A stretch of 64,000 bases of DNA, from the NCBI GenBank assembly GCA_001464935.1, contig LNEL01000059.1, positions 62,001 to 126,000 of the forward strand. Reading direction: 5' to 3'. Made by a program: the position numbers and the translations under genes. Shown piece after piece: positions 18,754-27,900 of this stretch (positions are counted from its first letter, which is position 1; every line of letters starts with the position of its first letter). Source of the DNA: Gammaproteobacteria bacterium Ga0077536. Its GTDB lineage: Bacteria; Pseudomonadota; Gammaproteobacteria; Ga0077536. The notes beneath the pieces are model-generated. The model had not been told where the DNA came from. It saw nothing but the letters and a program-made list of their open reading frames with translations, and searched no databases.

Positions 18754-20367
18754 ATGCGATCCTGCATGAATCCGCCGTGGTGCGCGCTCATCCTGTGGCT
18801 GAGCCTGCTGCCATCTGTCGTCTGTGCCGCGGCGCCGGCCACTCTGTCGTCCCTGCTCGCCGGCGATGCGCCACAGGTGACGATCGCGAACACGCGCCTG
18901 TGGTCAACCCCGGTGTTGCGTCGGCTCTATACCGACGACCTGCCGCGCTGGACCGAGGAGCGGATCGACGCACTGCGTGCCGCCATCGCGCACACCAGCA
19001 CCGACGGACTCGACCCGCAGGACTTCCTCGCCGCGCAACTCGAGATGAAGCTGCCGCCGGCCGAGCGCGAGCTGCTGGCCAGCGAGGCCCTCGCGCGCGT
19101 GGCGTTCACGCTGCGCTATGGCAAGGCGAATCCGCTTGCCCTCGATCCGAACTGGAACTATTCGCGCACGTTCGGCACCACCAACCCGGCGCTCTGGCTG
19201 CACGAAACCATCACGCGCGGCGATCTCGGCGCGCAGCTGCAGTCATTGCGGCCGCCCGGCCGCTATTACGCGGCATTGACCACCGCCCTCGCCGAACATC
19301 GCGCGCTGCAGGCCCGCGGATCCTGGCCGCTCGTGCCTGCCGGCGACACGCTGAAGCCCGGCATGGTCGATCCCCGCGTGCCGCTGCTGCGCGCGCGGCT
19401 CACGGCCAGCGGCGAGTTCGCGCAGCCGGTCGCGCCGCAGGAGAACACGATCTACGACGCGCCGCTGATCGCCGCGGTCGAAGCGTTTCAGCAGCGACAC
19501 GGGCTCGCGGTCGACGGCGCAGTCGGCCGCGGCACCCTCGCGGCCCTCAATGTACCGCTCGCCACGCGCATCGATCAGATCCGGATCAATCTCGAGCGGC
19601 TGCGCTGGGTGTTTCGCGATCTGGGCGAGGAGTACGTCGCCGTCAACATCGCCGGCTACCAGGCCGTGTATTTCAGAGACGGTGAGGTGCGCTGGCGCGG
19701 CCGCGCGATCGTCGGGCGGCCGTTCCGGCAGACGCCAATCTTTCGCGACGAGCTGTCCTACCTCGAACTGAACCCGACGTGGACGGTGCCACCGACCATC
19801 CTGCGCGAGGACATCCTGCCCAAGCTGCGGCAGAACCCGGCCTACCTGCGCGAGAAGAAACTGCGCGTGGTCGATCCGAACGGTGGTGCCGTCAGCGCGT
19901 CGAACATCGACTGGCGACGGGTCAGCGCGACCAACTTCCGCTATTTCCTGCGCCAGGATCCGGGCCCCGACAATGCGCTCGGCCGCATCAAGTTCATGTT
20001 CCCGAATGCGCACGCCGTGTATCTGCACGACACGCCGGCGCGCGAACTGTTCGCGCAGCCCGAACGCAGCTTCAGCTCGGGCTGCATCCGCATCGAGCAG
20101 CCGCTGGATCTCGCCGTCGAACTGCTCGACGATCCGCAGCGCTGGAACCTCGCAACGCTCAATGCCGCACTCGACACCCGGCGTACGCAGCGCGTGAACC
20201 TGCCGCGCAGGGTGCCGATCATGCTGCTCTACCTGACCGTGTTCCCGGACGAGACCGGTCACCTGCAGTTCCGCCGCGACATCTACAGTCGCGATTCGGG
20301 CGTGCTGCAGGCGCTCAACGGCGCGCTGACCTGGACGCCGCCGGCAGACTTCACCGGCTCGTTCTAA
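18754..20367 (+). CDS. L,D-transpeptidase, YcbB (LdtD)-like
   Basis: Exported enzyme of 537 aa that makes 3-3 cross-links in peptidoglycan. It has an N-terminal signal (ends AAAPA), a peptidoglycan-binding-like repeat around 240-275 (VEAFQQRHGLAVDGAVGRGTLAALN), and a YkuD catalytic domain with HDT near 430 and the nucleophile Cys in SSGCIRIE near residue 445. The layout matches E. coli YcbB. It is divergent from the YcbK-like gene, 75 bp away, so both may be expressed together for wall remodelling. Confidence 0.93.
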   Translation: MRSCMNPPWCALILWLSLLPSVVCAAAPATLSSLLAGDAPQVTIANTRLWSTPVLRRLYTDDLPRWTEERIDALRAAIAHTSTDGLDPQDFLAAQLEMKLPPAERELLASEALARVAFTLRYGKANPLALDPNWNYSRTFGTTNPALWLHETITRGDLGAQLQSLRPPGRYYAALTTALAEHRALQARGSWPLVPAGDTLKPGMVDPRVPLLRARLTASGEFAQPVAPQENTIYDAPLIAAVEAFQQRHGLAVDGAVGRGTLAALNVPLATRIDQIRINLERLRWVFRDLGEEYVAVNIAGYQAVYFRDGEVRWRGRAIVGRPFRQTPIFRDELSYLELNPTWTVPPTILREDILPKLRQNPAYLREKKLRVVDPNGGAVSASNIDWRRVSATNFRYFLRQDPGPDNALGRIKFMFPNAHAVYLHDTPARELFAQPERSFSSGCIRIEQPLDLAVELLDDPQRWNLATLNAALDTRRTQRVNLPRRVPIMLLYLTVFPDETGHLQFRRDIYSRDSGVLQALNGALTWTPPADFTGSF

Positions 20368-20430
20368 AAGGCGAGCGCCCACGCGCGCCATACGCCGGTT
20401 GCTGTGAACGTGCTTGTCCGGTGCCTTCGT

Positions 20431-20674
20431 GTAGCCCGGATGCAGCGCCCAGCGCGCAATCCCGGAACGGCCTCACGAAGTCTGCAGACCCCGGGTTCCA
20501 CTGCGTTGCATCCGGGTGAGGCAGGAATCCCACGACCGTTGGGCTGACGATGGAAGTCCGACGCGTGCGCCCTCGTAGCGCCGCCGATCCGTGCTCCGGC
20601 ACGCCCTCGACCGGGACCCGTGGGGTGCAGAGTGAGGCGCCCGATGTCGGGCTTCCTGCCTCAGCCCAACGTGG
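20431..20674. repeat. Family 2 inverted repeat, copy 2, plus a flanking inverted pair
   Basis: GTAGCCCGGATGCAGCGC at 20431 faces TGCATCCGGG ending at 20517. Beyond it, CCGTTGGGCTGACGATGGAAGTCCGAC at 20536 pairs with its inverse at 20643-20674 (GATGTCGGGCTTCCTGCCTC, then AGCCCAACGTGG). The same GTTGGGCTGA..GGAAGCCCGAC module follows copy 3 at 29011-29040. The gap 20368-20864 is a composite of these repeats, with no convincing gene. Confidence 0.72.
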
Positions 20675-20870
20675 CGATCACGGTACTTGGTCCGACGTTC
20701 ATGGCCAGTGATCGACGTGCGCGCGCGGCGGTCTGGTGTCCCGTTCCGGCCCTGCGCAGGCGTCGTGATGCGGGCGATGCACGCAGCGGCCAGAAGCTTC
20801 GGTCAGAACGAAACGCAGCCACCGGAATTCTGACTACTGGGCGCTGCGCGCCGCGTCTATCGTAATGGCC

Positions 20871-21236
20871 ATGAACACGAAAGCATGCAGGTGGATGATC
20901 CCCGGGTTGCTGTTGTTCGCCGGCTGCGCCAGCAGCCCCGATCGCGTGGCTCGAGAAGAAGCCTGGCAGGACGTGCTGAGCCGGGACGTGCCGCCGGGCA
21001 CGCCGCGCGACGCGGCGACGGAAGCGCTGCTCGCGCGCGGCATGGTCGTGCGCTATCGCCCCTACGCCGAACTCGGCGAGCGCCCCGACGAATGCCCGGC
21101 ATCCCGTCTCTACGCGCAGCACTATGGCGCGGTCAATGGGCTCGCGCCGCGCTTCGATGTGCGGTTGATTCTGTGTCTGGACAACGAAGGCCGGGTTTTT
21201 CGCAGCTTCGTCGACCGCTTCAACAGCGTGATTTGA
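20871..21236 (+). CDS. Small predicted lipoprotein of unknown function
   Basis: Protein of 121 aa with a basic N-terminus, a hydrophobic run and a lipobox LFAGC, so it is probably lipid-anchored through that Cys. The mature part has two further Cys residues (DECPAS and LILCLD) that could form a disulfide. I recognise no family. ATG at 20871 is preferred to one two codons upstream because it brings the charged n-region nearest the hydrophobic run. It is convergent with the GFA-family gene with only 10 bp between stop codons. Confidence 0.7.
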   Translation: MNTKACRWMIPGLLLFAGCASSPDRVAREEAWQDVLSRDVPPGTPRDAATEALLARGMVVRYRPYAELGERPDECPASRLYAQHYGAVNGLAPRFDVRLILCLDNEGRVFRSFVDRFNSVI

Positions 21237-21246
21237 CGGCGCGTCT

Positions 21247-21654
21247 TCAGGCGTCCGGATCCGTGGCCCATTTCGCCAGCACGGGATCCATCCGGTCCCA
21301 GTGCGGCGCCGAACGCGTGTAGATGTCCGCCGTCGGCGCAAACAGCGCAGGGTCATCGAGGGTGCCGGCGCAGACGAGCATGAGGCCGGGCAGGCTGTCG
21401 CCGGCACCGAACACGCGCGAGCCGCAACGCGGGCAGAAGCCCTCAATGGCCTCGCGCCCGGAATCGGCGCGGCGCGCGTACCAGGTCACTTCGCCGAGAT
21501 GGCTCACGCAGCGATCGGGCAGTGCCATCAGCGGCAGAAAACCCGCGCCGCTCATGCGCTGACAATCGCGGCAATGACAGTTGTACTGGTAGACCGGCTC
21601 GCCGTCGATCTGATAGCGCAGGCGTCCGCACAGGCAGCCACCGGCGGCCTTCAT
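21247..21654 (-). CDS. GFA / CENP-V family zinc-binding protein
   Basis: Protein of 135 aa of the glutathione-dependent formaldehyde-activating (GFA) family. The zinc-binding cysteines appear in order: GGCLCGRLRY, YNCHCRDCQR and EGFCPRCGSRVF. Length fits a single GFA domain. The family name comes from Gfa of Paracoccus, but most members have no proven function. It is 13 bp upstream of the MetX-like gene's stop, on the same strand, so the two may be one transcript. Confidence 0.9.
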   Translation of the reverse strand: MKAAGGCLCGRLRYQIDGEPVYQYNCHCRDCQRMSGAGFLPLMALPDRCVSHLGEVTWYARRADSGREAIEGFCPRCGSRVFGAGDSLPGLMLVCAGTLDDPALFAPTADIYTRSAPHWDRMDPVLAKWATDPDA

Positions 21655-21667
21655 CGCGCGCAGTCCA

Positions 21668-22717
21668 TCAGTCGCGGCCCAGCAGGTGACGCAGCGACTG
21701 CTCGATGAACGCCATCTCGGTCGGGAAACGCCCGGGCGCGCCGGCGCAGTGACCGTATGGTGAATGAATCGGTCGCAGCTCCGAGTTCGCGATCAGGCTC
21801 GCCTCCTGGCGATTGTCTTCGAGCGTGAAGTACAGGTCCTGATCGCCCGGCATCACGATCGTGCGCGCCTCGATCGCGCCCATCGCCGCGCGGAAGTCAC
21901 CGTCGTAGCGCGGCGAGCGGCTCACGTCCGCATGCTCCCAGGTCCACAGTTTTGCCATCAGGTCGTTGGCGTCCCAGCACAGGTGCTCGTCTTCCCAGGC
22001 GAGCAGGAAGTCGTCGATCGACGCGTGTCCGAGCCGTTGGTAGAGGCCGTCGCGAAAGAACGCCTGCGAGTAAGCCCAGCCCGCGTACACGCGGCCGAAC
22101 GCCTTGAGTCCGGCCGTCGGCCGTGTGCTGTAGTGGCCGTCGGCGAATTCGGGATCGGCGCGGAGCGCGGCGCGCACGCCCTCGATGAATACGCGGTTGT
22201 GCGGCGAACAACGCGCGGCCCCGCAGAATGGCAGCAGCCGCGCGACATAGGACGGATGGTCGACCGCCCACTGATACGCCTGCAGCGCCCCCATCGACCA
22301 GCCCGTCGCGAGCGCCACGCGCTCCACACCGAGTTGCTCGCGCACGAGGTGGTACTGACAACGCACATTGTCGGCAATCGTCACGTGCGGAAACGCCGGC
22401 CCGCGCTGGCCGTCGGCGGCGTTGCTCGGCGAGGTCGAGATCCCGTTGCCGAACAGGTTCGGCACGACGATGAACCAGCGCGCCGGATCGAGCGCGCGGC
22501 CGGCACCGATCATCCGCGCGTTCGAATCGTGGCTGCCGGTGTAGTACGTCGGAAACACGATGCAGTTGTCGCGCGCGGCGTTCAACGCGCCGTAGGTCCG
22601 GTACGCGAGCTTCGCGTCCCGCAAGGTCTCGCCGCTGTCGAGCGGCACATCTCCGAGCGCGAGCACCTCGCAGTCGGTGAGCGTGGGAAAGGCGCTGTTC
22701 GCGAGATTCACTGCCAT
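21668..22717 (-). CDS. Alpha/beta hydrolase, homoserine O-acetyltransferase (MetX)-like
   Basis: Alpha/beta-fold acyltransferase/hydrolase of 349 aa in the MetX family. The nucleophile Ser is in GWSMGA near residue 140, with Asp in PGDQDLYF near 289 and His in YGHCAGAP near 320. The N-terminal SGETLRDAKLAYRTYGALN matches the family start. It is slightly shorter than authentic MetX and no methionine genes are nearby, so a different acyl acceptor or a simple hydrolase role is possible. Confidence 0.85.
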   Translation of the reverse strand: MAVNLANSAFPTLTDCEVLALGDVPLDSGETLRDAKLAYRTYGALNAARDNCIVFPTYYTGSHDSNARMIGAGRALDPARWFIVVPNLFGNGISTSPSNAADGQRGPAFPHVTIADNVRCQYHLVREQLGVERVALATGWSMGALQAYQWAVDHPSYVARLLPFCGAARCSPHNRVFIEGVRAALRADPEFADGHYSTRPTAGLKAFGRVYAGWAYSQAFFRDGLYQRLGHASIDDFLLAWEDEHLCWDANDLMAKLWTWEHADVSRSPRYDGDFRAAMGAIEARTIVMPGDQDLYFTLEDNRQEASLIANSELRPIHSPYGHCAGAPGRFPTEMAFIEQSLRHLLGRD

Positions 22718-22756
22718 GATGATGCTCGGAGCCCTGACATCGACGTTGTGAATTCA

Positions 22757-22896
22757 GCCACCGAGAACACCGAGAACACAGAGGGTAGAAAAAAGAGTGC
22801 CGGCGCCACTCGGGCCATGGGCGTATCGACGTGACGGATGCAATGGTCAGTCACTCGAACTGATTTCTTCTCGGTGTTCTCTGTGTTCTCGGTGGC
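22757..22896. repeat. Family 1 inverted repeat, copy f
   Basis: Left arm 22757-22783, right arm 22870-22896, each with a GCCAC cap and three 9-bp units. The right arm ends 15 bp from the stop of the glutamine synthetase-like gene, the closest spacing in the window. The interior is A-rich next to the left arm and T-rich next to the right, which would extend the fold-back. Confidence 0.86.
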
Positions 22897-22910
22897 CCTG
22901 CATTCGCGGG

Positions 22911-24275
22911 TTAGTACATCTTGAGATAGCGCGCCTTCTCCCAGTCGGAGACGTGGACGCAGTAGCTCGCCCACTCGGCCTGCTTGTAGTCGAGCCAGGC
23001 GGTGAACATCTGATCGCCGAAGACCTGTTTCGACAGCGGATCGACGGCGAAGGCGTCGAGTGCCTGCTCCAGCGTGCGAGGCAACTTCGTGATGCCCAGC
23101 GCATCGAGTTCCGGTTGTGACTTCAGGTACATGTTGTCGAGATGCGGGTCGCCCGGGTCGAGGCCCTGCTCGATGCCTTCGAGGCCGGCCATCAGCACCA
23201 TCGCCGCGCCGAGGTACGGATTGCAGGCGCTGTCCGCTGCGCGCAGTTCCATGCGGCCGCCGCCGAGCGGAATGCGGATGGTGTTGGTGCGGTTGTTGTT
23301 GCCGTAACAGCAGAAAATCGGGGCCCACGTGAAGCCCGACATGCTGCCGCGCAGGATCAGGCGCTTGTAGCTGTTGACGGTCGGCGCGATGACGGCGCAG
23401 ATCGCCGGCAGATGGCGCAGCACGCCGGCGATGAACTGGTAACCGAGTTTCGTGAGCCCGCAGCCGCGCGGGTCGTCGTCACTCGCGAACAGATTGCGGC
23501 CCGTCGCCGGATCGGCGAGGGACACGTTGAAATGCGCGCCGCTGCCGGCGCGATCGCCGTAGGGCTTCGGCATGAAGGTCGCGAAGCCGCCGTGGCGGCG
23601 TGCGATTTCATGCGCCATCCAGCGGAAGAACACGAAGTTGTCCGCCATCGTCAGCACGTCGAAGTAATTGAAATCGATCTCGAACTGGCCGATGCCGTCC
23701 TCGTGATCGAACGAGTAGACACCCCAGCCGAGCTTGTCCATCGCCCCGACGAGTTCGGACATCCAGCCATAGTTGTCGAGCAAGCGCGCGACGTCATAGG
23801 CGGGCTTCTCGAGATGCTTGCGGTCGGACAGCGGCGCATAACCGCCGTCGGGCGTGTCCTTCAGCACGAAGAACTCCGCTTCCATGCCTAGCTTCATCGA
23901 GTAGCCCATGCCCGCCGCCTTGGCGACGGCGCGCTTGAGGATATTGCGGCTGCAGGCGTCGAACGCCCGCCCCTTGCACCAGAGATCGGACGCGAACCAC
24001 GCGATCTCGGGATTCCACGGCAGCACGCGGCAGCTTGCCGCATCCGGGTGCGCGGCGACCTCCTCGTCGCTGACATCCTGCGGAATACCCTCGAGCGCGG
24101 CACCGGTACAGAGCTCGGAGCCACCGAGCATGCGGTCGTAATGACCGAGCGGCACCATCTTGGACTTGGACACGCCGTGCAAATCGACATAGCTGGGCAA
24201 GAGATATTTCACGCCGAGCGCAGCGAGCTGCGCCGCGTCGGGAGCCACCGGTGCGGCAGAGGAAATGGACGTCAT
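22911..24275 (-). CDS. Type III glutamate-ammonia ligase / gamma-glutamylmethylamide synthetase-like
   Basis: ATP-dependent ligase of 454 aa of the glutamine synthetase superfamily, GlnT/GmaS branch. Visible are the N-terminal DLHGVSKSKMVPL, GMEAEFFVL (metal-binding Glu), FEIDFNYFD, SGAHFNVSL, NSYKRLI and NRTNTIRIP. Length is close to GlnT and GmaS. These two activities (ammonia versus methylamine as acceptor) cannot be separated by eye. No other methylamine genes (mgs, mgd) are adjacent. An isolated mtdB lies 22 kb away. It reads away from the 24608 gene across a 332-bp gap. Confidence 0.88.
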   Translation of the reverse strand: MTSISSAAPVAPDAAQLAALGVKYLLPSYVDLHGVSKSKMVPLGHYDRMLGGSELCTGAALEGIPQDVSDEEVAAHPDAASCRVLPWNPEIAWFASDLWCKGRAFDACSRNILKRAVAKAAGMGYSMKLGMEAEFFVLKDTPDGGYAPLSDRKHLEKPAYDVARLLDNYGWMSELVGAMDKLGWGVYSFDHEDGIGQFEIDFNYFDVLTMADNFVFFRWMAHEIARRHGGFATFMPKPYGDRAGSGAHFNVSLADPATGRNLFASDDDPRGCGLTKLGYQFIAGVLRHLPAICAVIAPTVNSYKRLILRGSMSGFTWAPIFCCYGNNNRTNTIRIPLGGGRMELRAADSACNPYLGAAMVLMAGLEGIEQGLDPGDPHLDNMYLKSQPELDALGITKLPRTLEQALDAFAVDPLSKQVFGDQMFTAWLDYKQAEWASYCVHVSDWEKARYLKMY

Positions 24276-24607
24276 CACGGCCTCGTGGAGGGTTGGGGAG
24301 CAATGCGATCGGACAGAGCACAGAGCATGCCAGTGCCGGCCTCCCGCCCCTGCCGCAGCGGCGCTGCATGCCGGCATACCTGTGACCGGCCAGGCGCACG
24401 CTTATGGTGCCAGCCGCCAGGCAAAGCGCACCGCCACGGCGCTCCTGCCGCGGGCCGGCGCCCTCAGGCGGCGCGGCGCGCGGCGCGCGACAAGCCCGAT
24501 GCGGCGAACGGCCGGACGCTTTTGTTTGCAGAATTGATCCAACAACGCTATCGCTTTGAGCGAATCAGTGAGAATAAGCTATAGACACACCCCCCGGAGA
24601 GAGGGCG
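24276..24607. other. Divergent intergenic region (332 bp)
   Basis: Upstream region shared by the glutamine synthetase-like gene (leftwards) and the small gene at 24608 (rightwards). No gene is supported. The right end (24515-24600) is clearly less G+C-rich than its surroundings, as expected of a promoter. Nothing else recognisable is present. Confidence 0.6.
24556..24585 (+). promoter_or_regulatory. Candidate sigma-70-type promoter for the 24608 gene
   Basis: TTGAGC (24556-24561) and TATAGA (24580-24585) are separated by 18 bp in the A+T-richest part of the region. Each matches four of six consensus positions. GGAGAGAGGG precedes the ATG at 24608. This is a prediction by eye only. Confidence 0.3.
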
Positions 24608-24835
24608 ATGAACGACAAGACAGACTTCTCGGCTATCGTCGACATGCTGGATCGCACCGCAGGGCTGATCCCCTCGAGTGCGCCGCCGGACTGCGCCGGC
24701 GACGACCGGTTGCACTACCTGCAGTTCGTCGCCGATCTGAACGACCTGGTCCGGCGGGCGCGCGTCCTCAAGGTCCATCTCTCGCGCCACGGCGCGCCCG
24801 GCACTCCCTACCCGGCCCCGACCATCCTCGGCTGA
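24608..24835 (+). CDS. Small protein of unknown function, 75 aa
   Basis: Short gene with a good ribosome-binding site (GGAGAGAGG about 5 bp before the ATG). The product is soluble and mildly acidic at its N-terminus, with a helical-looking middle (LHYLQFVADLNDLVRRARVLKVHLS) and a Pro-rich C-terminus. No membrane segment or signal. I recognise no family. It ends 125 bp before the Aas fusion gene on the same strand and may be co-transcribed with it. Confidence 0.6.
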   Translation: MNDKTDFSAIVDMLDRTAGLIPSSAPPDCAGDDRLHYLQFVADLNDLVRRARVLKVHLSRHGAPGTPYPAPTILG

Positions 24836-24960
24836 GCGCTCCCCGCGGCCACGCGCTGCGGGAGTTCGAAGTCCCGGCCTGCCGCACCCGGCGGCACGCG
24901 CTTGGTCACCCCCAAACTTGCGTATCATGCCCCGCTGGGGTCGGGACGTTGGGGACATCG

Positions 24961-27900
24961 ATGGTTCATCTGATCAAACTGCGCGGTTTTGCGGCCTTCA
25001 TGACGATGGTGTTCCTGAACGCCTTCGTCGACCTGGGCCACAAGATCGTCGTGCAGAACACCGTGTTCAAGGTGTTCGACGGCACCACCCAGGTGGTGCT
25101 GACGGCGGTGCTGAACGCCCTGATCCTGCTGCCGTTCGTGCTGCTGTTCACCCCCGCCGGCTTCCTGTCGGACCGCTATCCGAAGCCGCAGGTGATGCGC
25201 GTGGCCGCCGCTGCCGCGGTCGGGCTGACCCTGCTCATCACCGTGTGCTATCACCTCGGCTGGTTCTGGCCCGCATTCGCGATGACCCTGCTGCTCGGCG
25301 TGCAGGCCGCGATCTATTCGCCGGCGAAATACGGCTACATCCGGGAACTCGTCGGCACGACGCGGTTGACCAGCGCCAACGGCGCCGTGCAGGCGATCTC
25401 GACCGTGGCCATCCTGGCCGGCGTGTTCTTCTTTTCGCTGCTGTTCGAGGGTTTTCTCGCCGACACGGTCCCGACCACCCCGGGTGAAGCCCTGCGGCAC
25501 ATCGCGCCGATCGGCTGGTGGCTCGTCGGCTGCTCCGTGATCGAGTTCGTCTTCGCGCTGAGCCTGCCCGCCGCACCGGCCGGCGCGCCGGATCTCAGGC
25601 TGGACTTCGCCCACTACCGCCGCGCCGGTTACCTGCGCGACACGCTGAAGAGCCTCAAGGGGCGCGAAAGCACTTTTCTGTCGATTGTCGGCCTCGCAAT
25701 ATTCTGGGCCATCGCCCAGGTGGTGCTCGCGGTCTATCCCGAGTACGCGGAACACGAACTCCACGTCTACAACACGGTGATCGTGCAGGGCCTGCTCGCG
25801 TGCTCGGGAATCGGCATCGTGATTGGATCGCTGCTGTCCGCCTGGTTGTCTCGCGATCACATCGAGACCGGGCTCGTGCCGATAGGCGCCTTCGGCGTCA
25901 GCTTTGCGCTGCTGCTGATCCCGAGCCTGGACGCACTGCTGCCGCAGGCCGCCGCGTTCATCATGCTCGGCATCTTCGGCGGCCTGTTCGTGATCCCGCT
26001 GAACGCGCTGATCCAGTACAACGCCGGCGAACACGAGCGCGGCCAGGTGATCGCGGCGAACAATTTCGTGCAGAACGGGGTGATGCTCGCCTTCCTCGGG
26101 CTGACCGTGCTGCTGTCACTGCAGGGTCTTGCAAGCCGCGGCATCTTCTTCGCACTGCTGTGCGTCGCGTTCGGTGGCGCACTGTTCACCGTGTACAAGC
26201 TGCCCCACGCCCTGGTGCGCATCATCGCCAGCATGGTGATCACGCAGCGCTATCGGATCGAAGTCATCGGCTTCGACCGCATTCCGCAGCAGGGCGGCGT
26301 GCTGCTGCTCGGCAATCATGTCTCGTGGATAGACTGGGCCGTGCTGCAGATCGCATCCCCGCGCCCGATCCGCTTCGTGATGGAGCGGGCGATCTACGAA
26401 CGCTGGTATCTCAAATGGTTTCTCGACTCGTTCGGCGTGATACCGATTGGCAGTGGCGCGAGCCGCGATGCGCTGGCGGAAGTGCGCACCGCGCTGAACG
26501 CGGGCGAGGTCGTCGGCATCTTTCCTGAAGGCGCGATCAGCCGCAGCGGCCACCTCGGCGAGTTCAAGCGCGGCTACGAGACCGCGGCGAAAGACGCCAA
26601 CGGCGTGATCGTGCCGTTCTATCTTCGCGGGCTGTGGGGCAGCACCTTTTCGCGCTCGAGCGCGCGGCTGCGGGTCCTGCGCCGCGGCGGCATCCGGCGC
26701 ACGATCATCTGTGCGTTCGGCGCGCAGCAGCCCCTGAGCCTGCCGGCCGAACAGTTGAAACGCCGCGTGTTCGATCTGTCGATCGAAGCCTGGGAGCGCT
26801 ACACGAAGCGGCTCGACACGATTCCGAGCGCCTGGCTGTCGACCGCCAAACGCATGGGCGGCGACATGGCCTGCGCCGACACCGTCAGCGGCGGTCTGTC
26901 GGCGTGGCGCTTCATCACCGGCGTCCTCATCATCTCGCGCTTCATCCGGCGGCTTTGCCGAGAGCAGCACGTGGGCCTGCTGCTGCCGACCAGCAACGGG
27001 GGCGCCATCGCGAACATGGCGGCGCTGATGTGCGGCAAGACGGTCGTCAACCTGAACTACACCGCGAGCGTCGAGGCCACGCAGGCGGCCCTCGCCAGGG
27101 CCGGGATCAGGACCGTGTTCACCTCGACGCGCTTCCTCGATCGCCTCGAGAAGCGCGGCATCGACGGGCGCGCGCTGGTGGCCGGCGCGACGGTGTACCC
27201 GCTCGAGGATTTCCAGCCGCAGATTTCGCAGGTCCGGCGCGTGACGACGCTGCTGCAGGCAGTGGTGTTTCCCGCCTGGTTGCTGAAACTGCTGTACATG
27301 AAGCGCGTGCCGATCGAGAGCCCGGCGGCGATTCTGTTCTCCAGCGGCAGCGAAGGCGTGCCGAAGGGCGTGATGCTGTCGCATCGGAACATCATGGCGA
27401 ACATCAAGCAGATGTCGGACGTGCTGAACACCGAAGACAATGACGTGCTGATGGCAACGCTGCCGATCTTCCACGCCTTCGGGCTGACCGCGGCGACGCT
27501 GATGCCGCTCGTCGAAGGCATTCCGATGGTCTGCCATCCCGACCCGACCGATGCCGTGAACATCGGCAAGGCGGTCGCGGAGTATCGCGGCACCATCCTC
27601 TTCGGGACCTCGACCTTCCTGCGTCTCTACGCAAAGAACCCGCGCGTGCACCACCTGATGTTCGAGTCGCTGCGCATCGTCGTCGCTGGCGCCGAGAAGC
27701 TCGCGAGCGACGTGCGCGAGACATTCAAGATCAAGTTCGCGAAGGAAATCTACGAGGGCTACGGCGCGACGGAAACGACGCCGGTCGCGAGCGCAAACCT
27801 GCCCGATCGGCTCGACACCACGTTCTGGAAGGTGCAGGAGAACAACAAGCCGGGTACGGTCGGCATGCCGTTGCCAGGCTCGAGCTTTCGCATCGTCGAT

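Noticed and set aside
20620..20865. 81-codon plus-strand open frame before the small lipoprotein gene.
   Set aside because: Arg-rich composition, no ribosome-binding site, and overlap with the inverted repeat at 20643-20674.
24407..24427. TGGCAC on the minus strand upstream of the glutamine synthetase-like gene, a possible sigma-54 -24 element.
   Set aside because: The required GC at the -12 position with correct spacing is absent (it reads GT), so a sigma-54 promoter is not supported.
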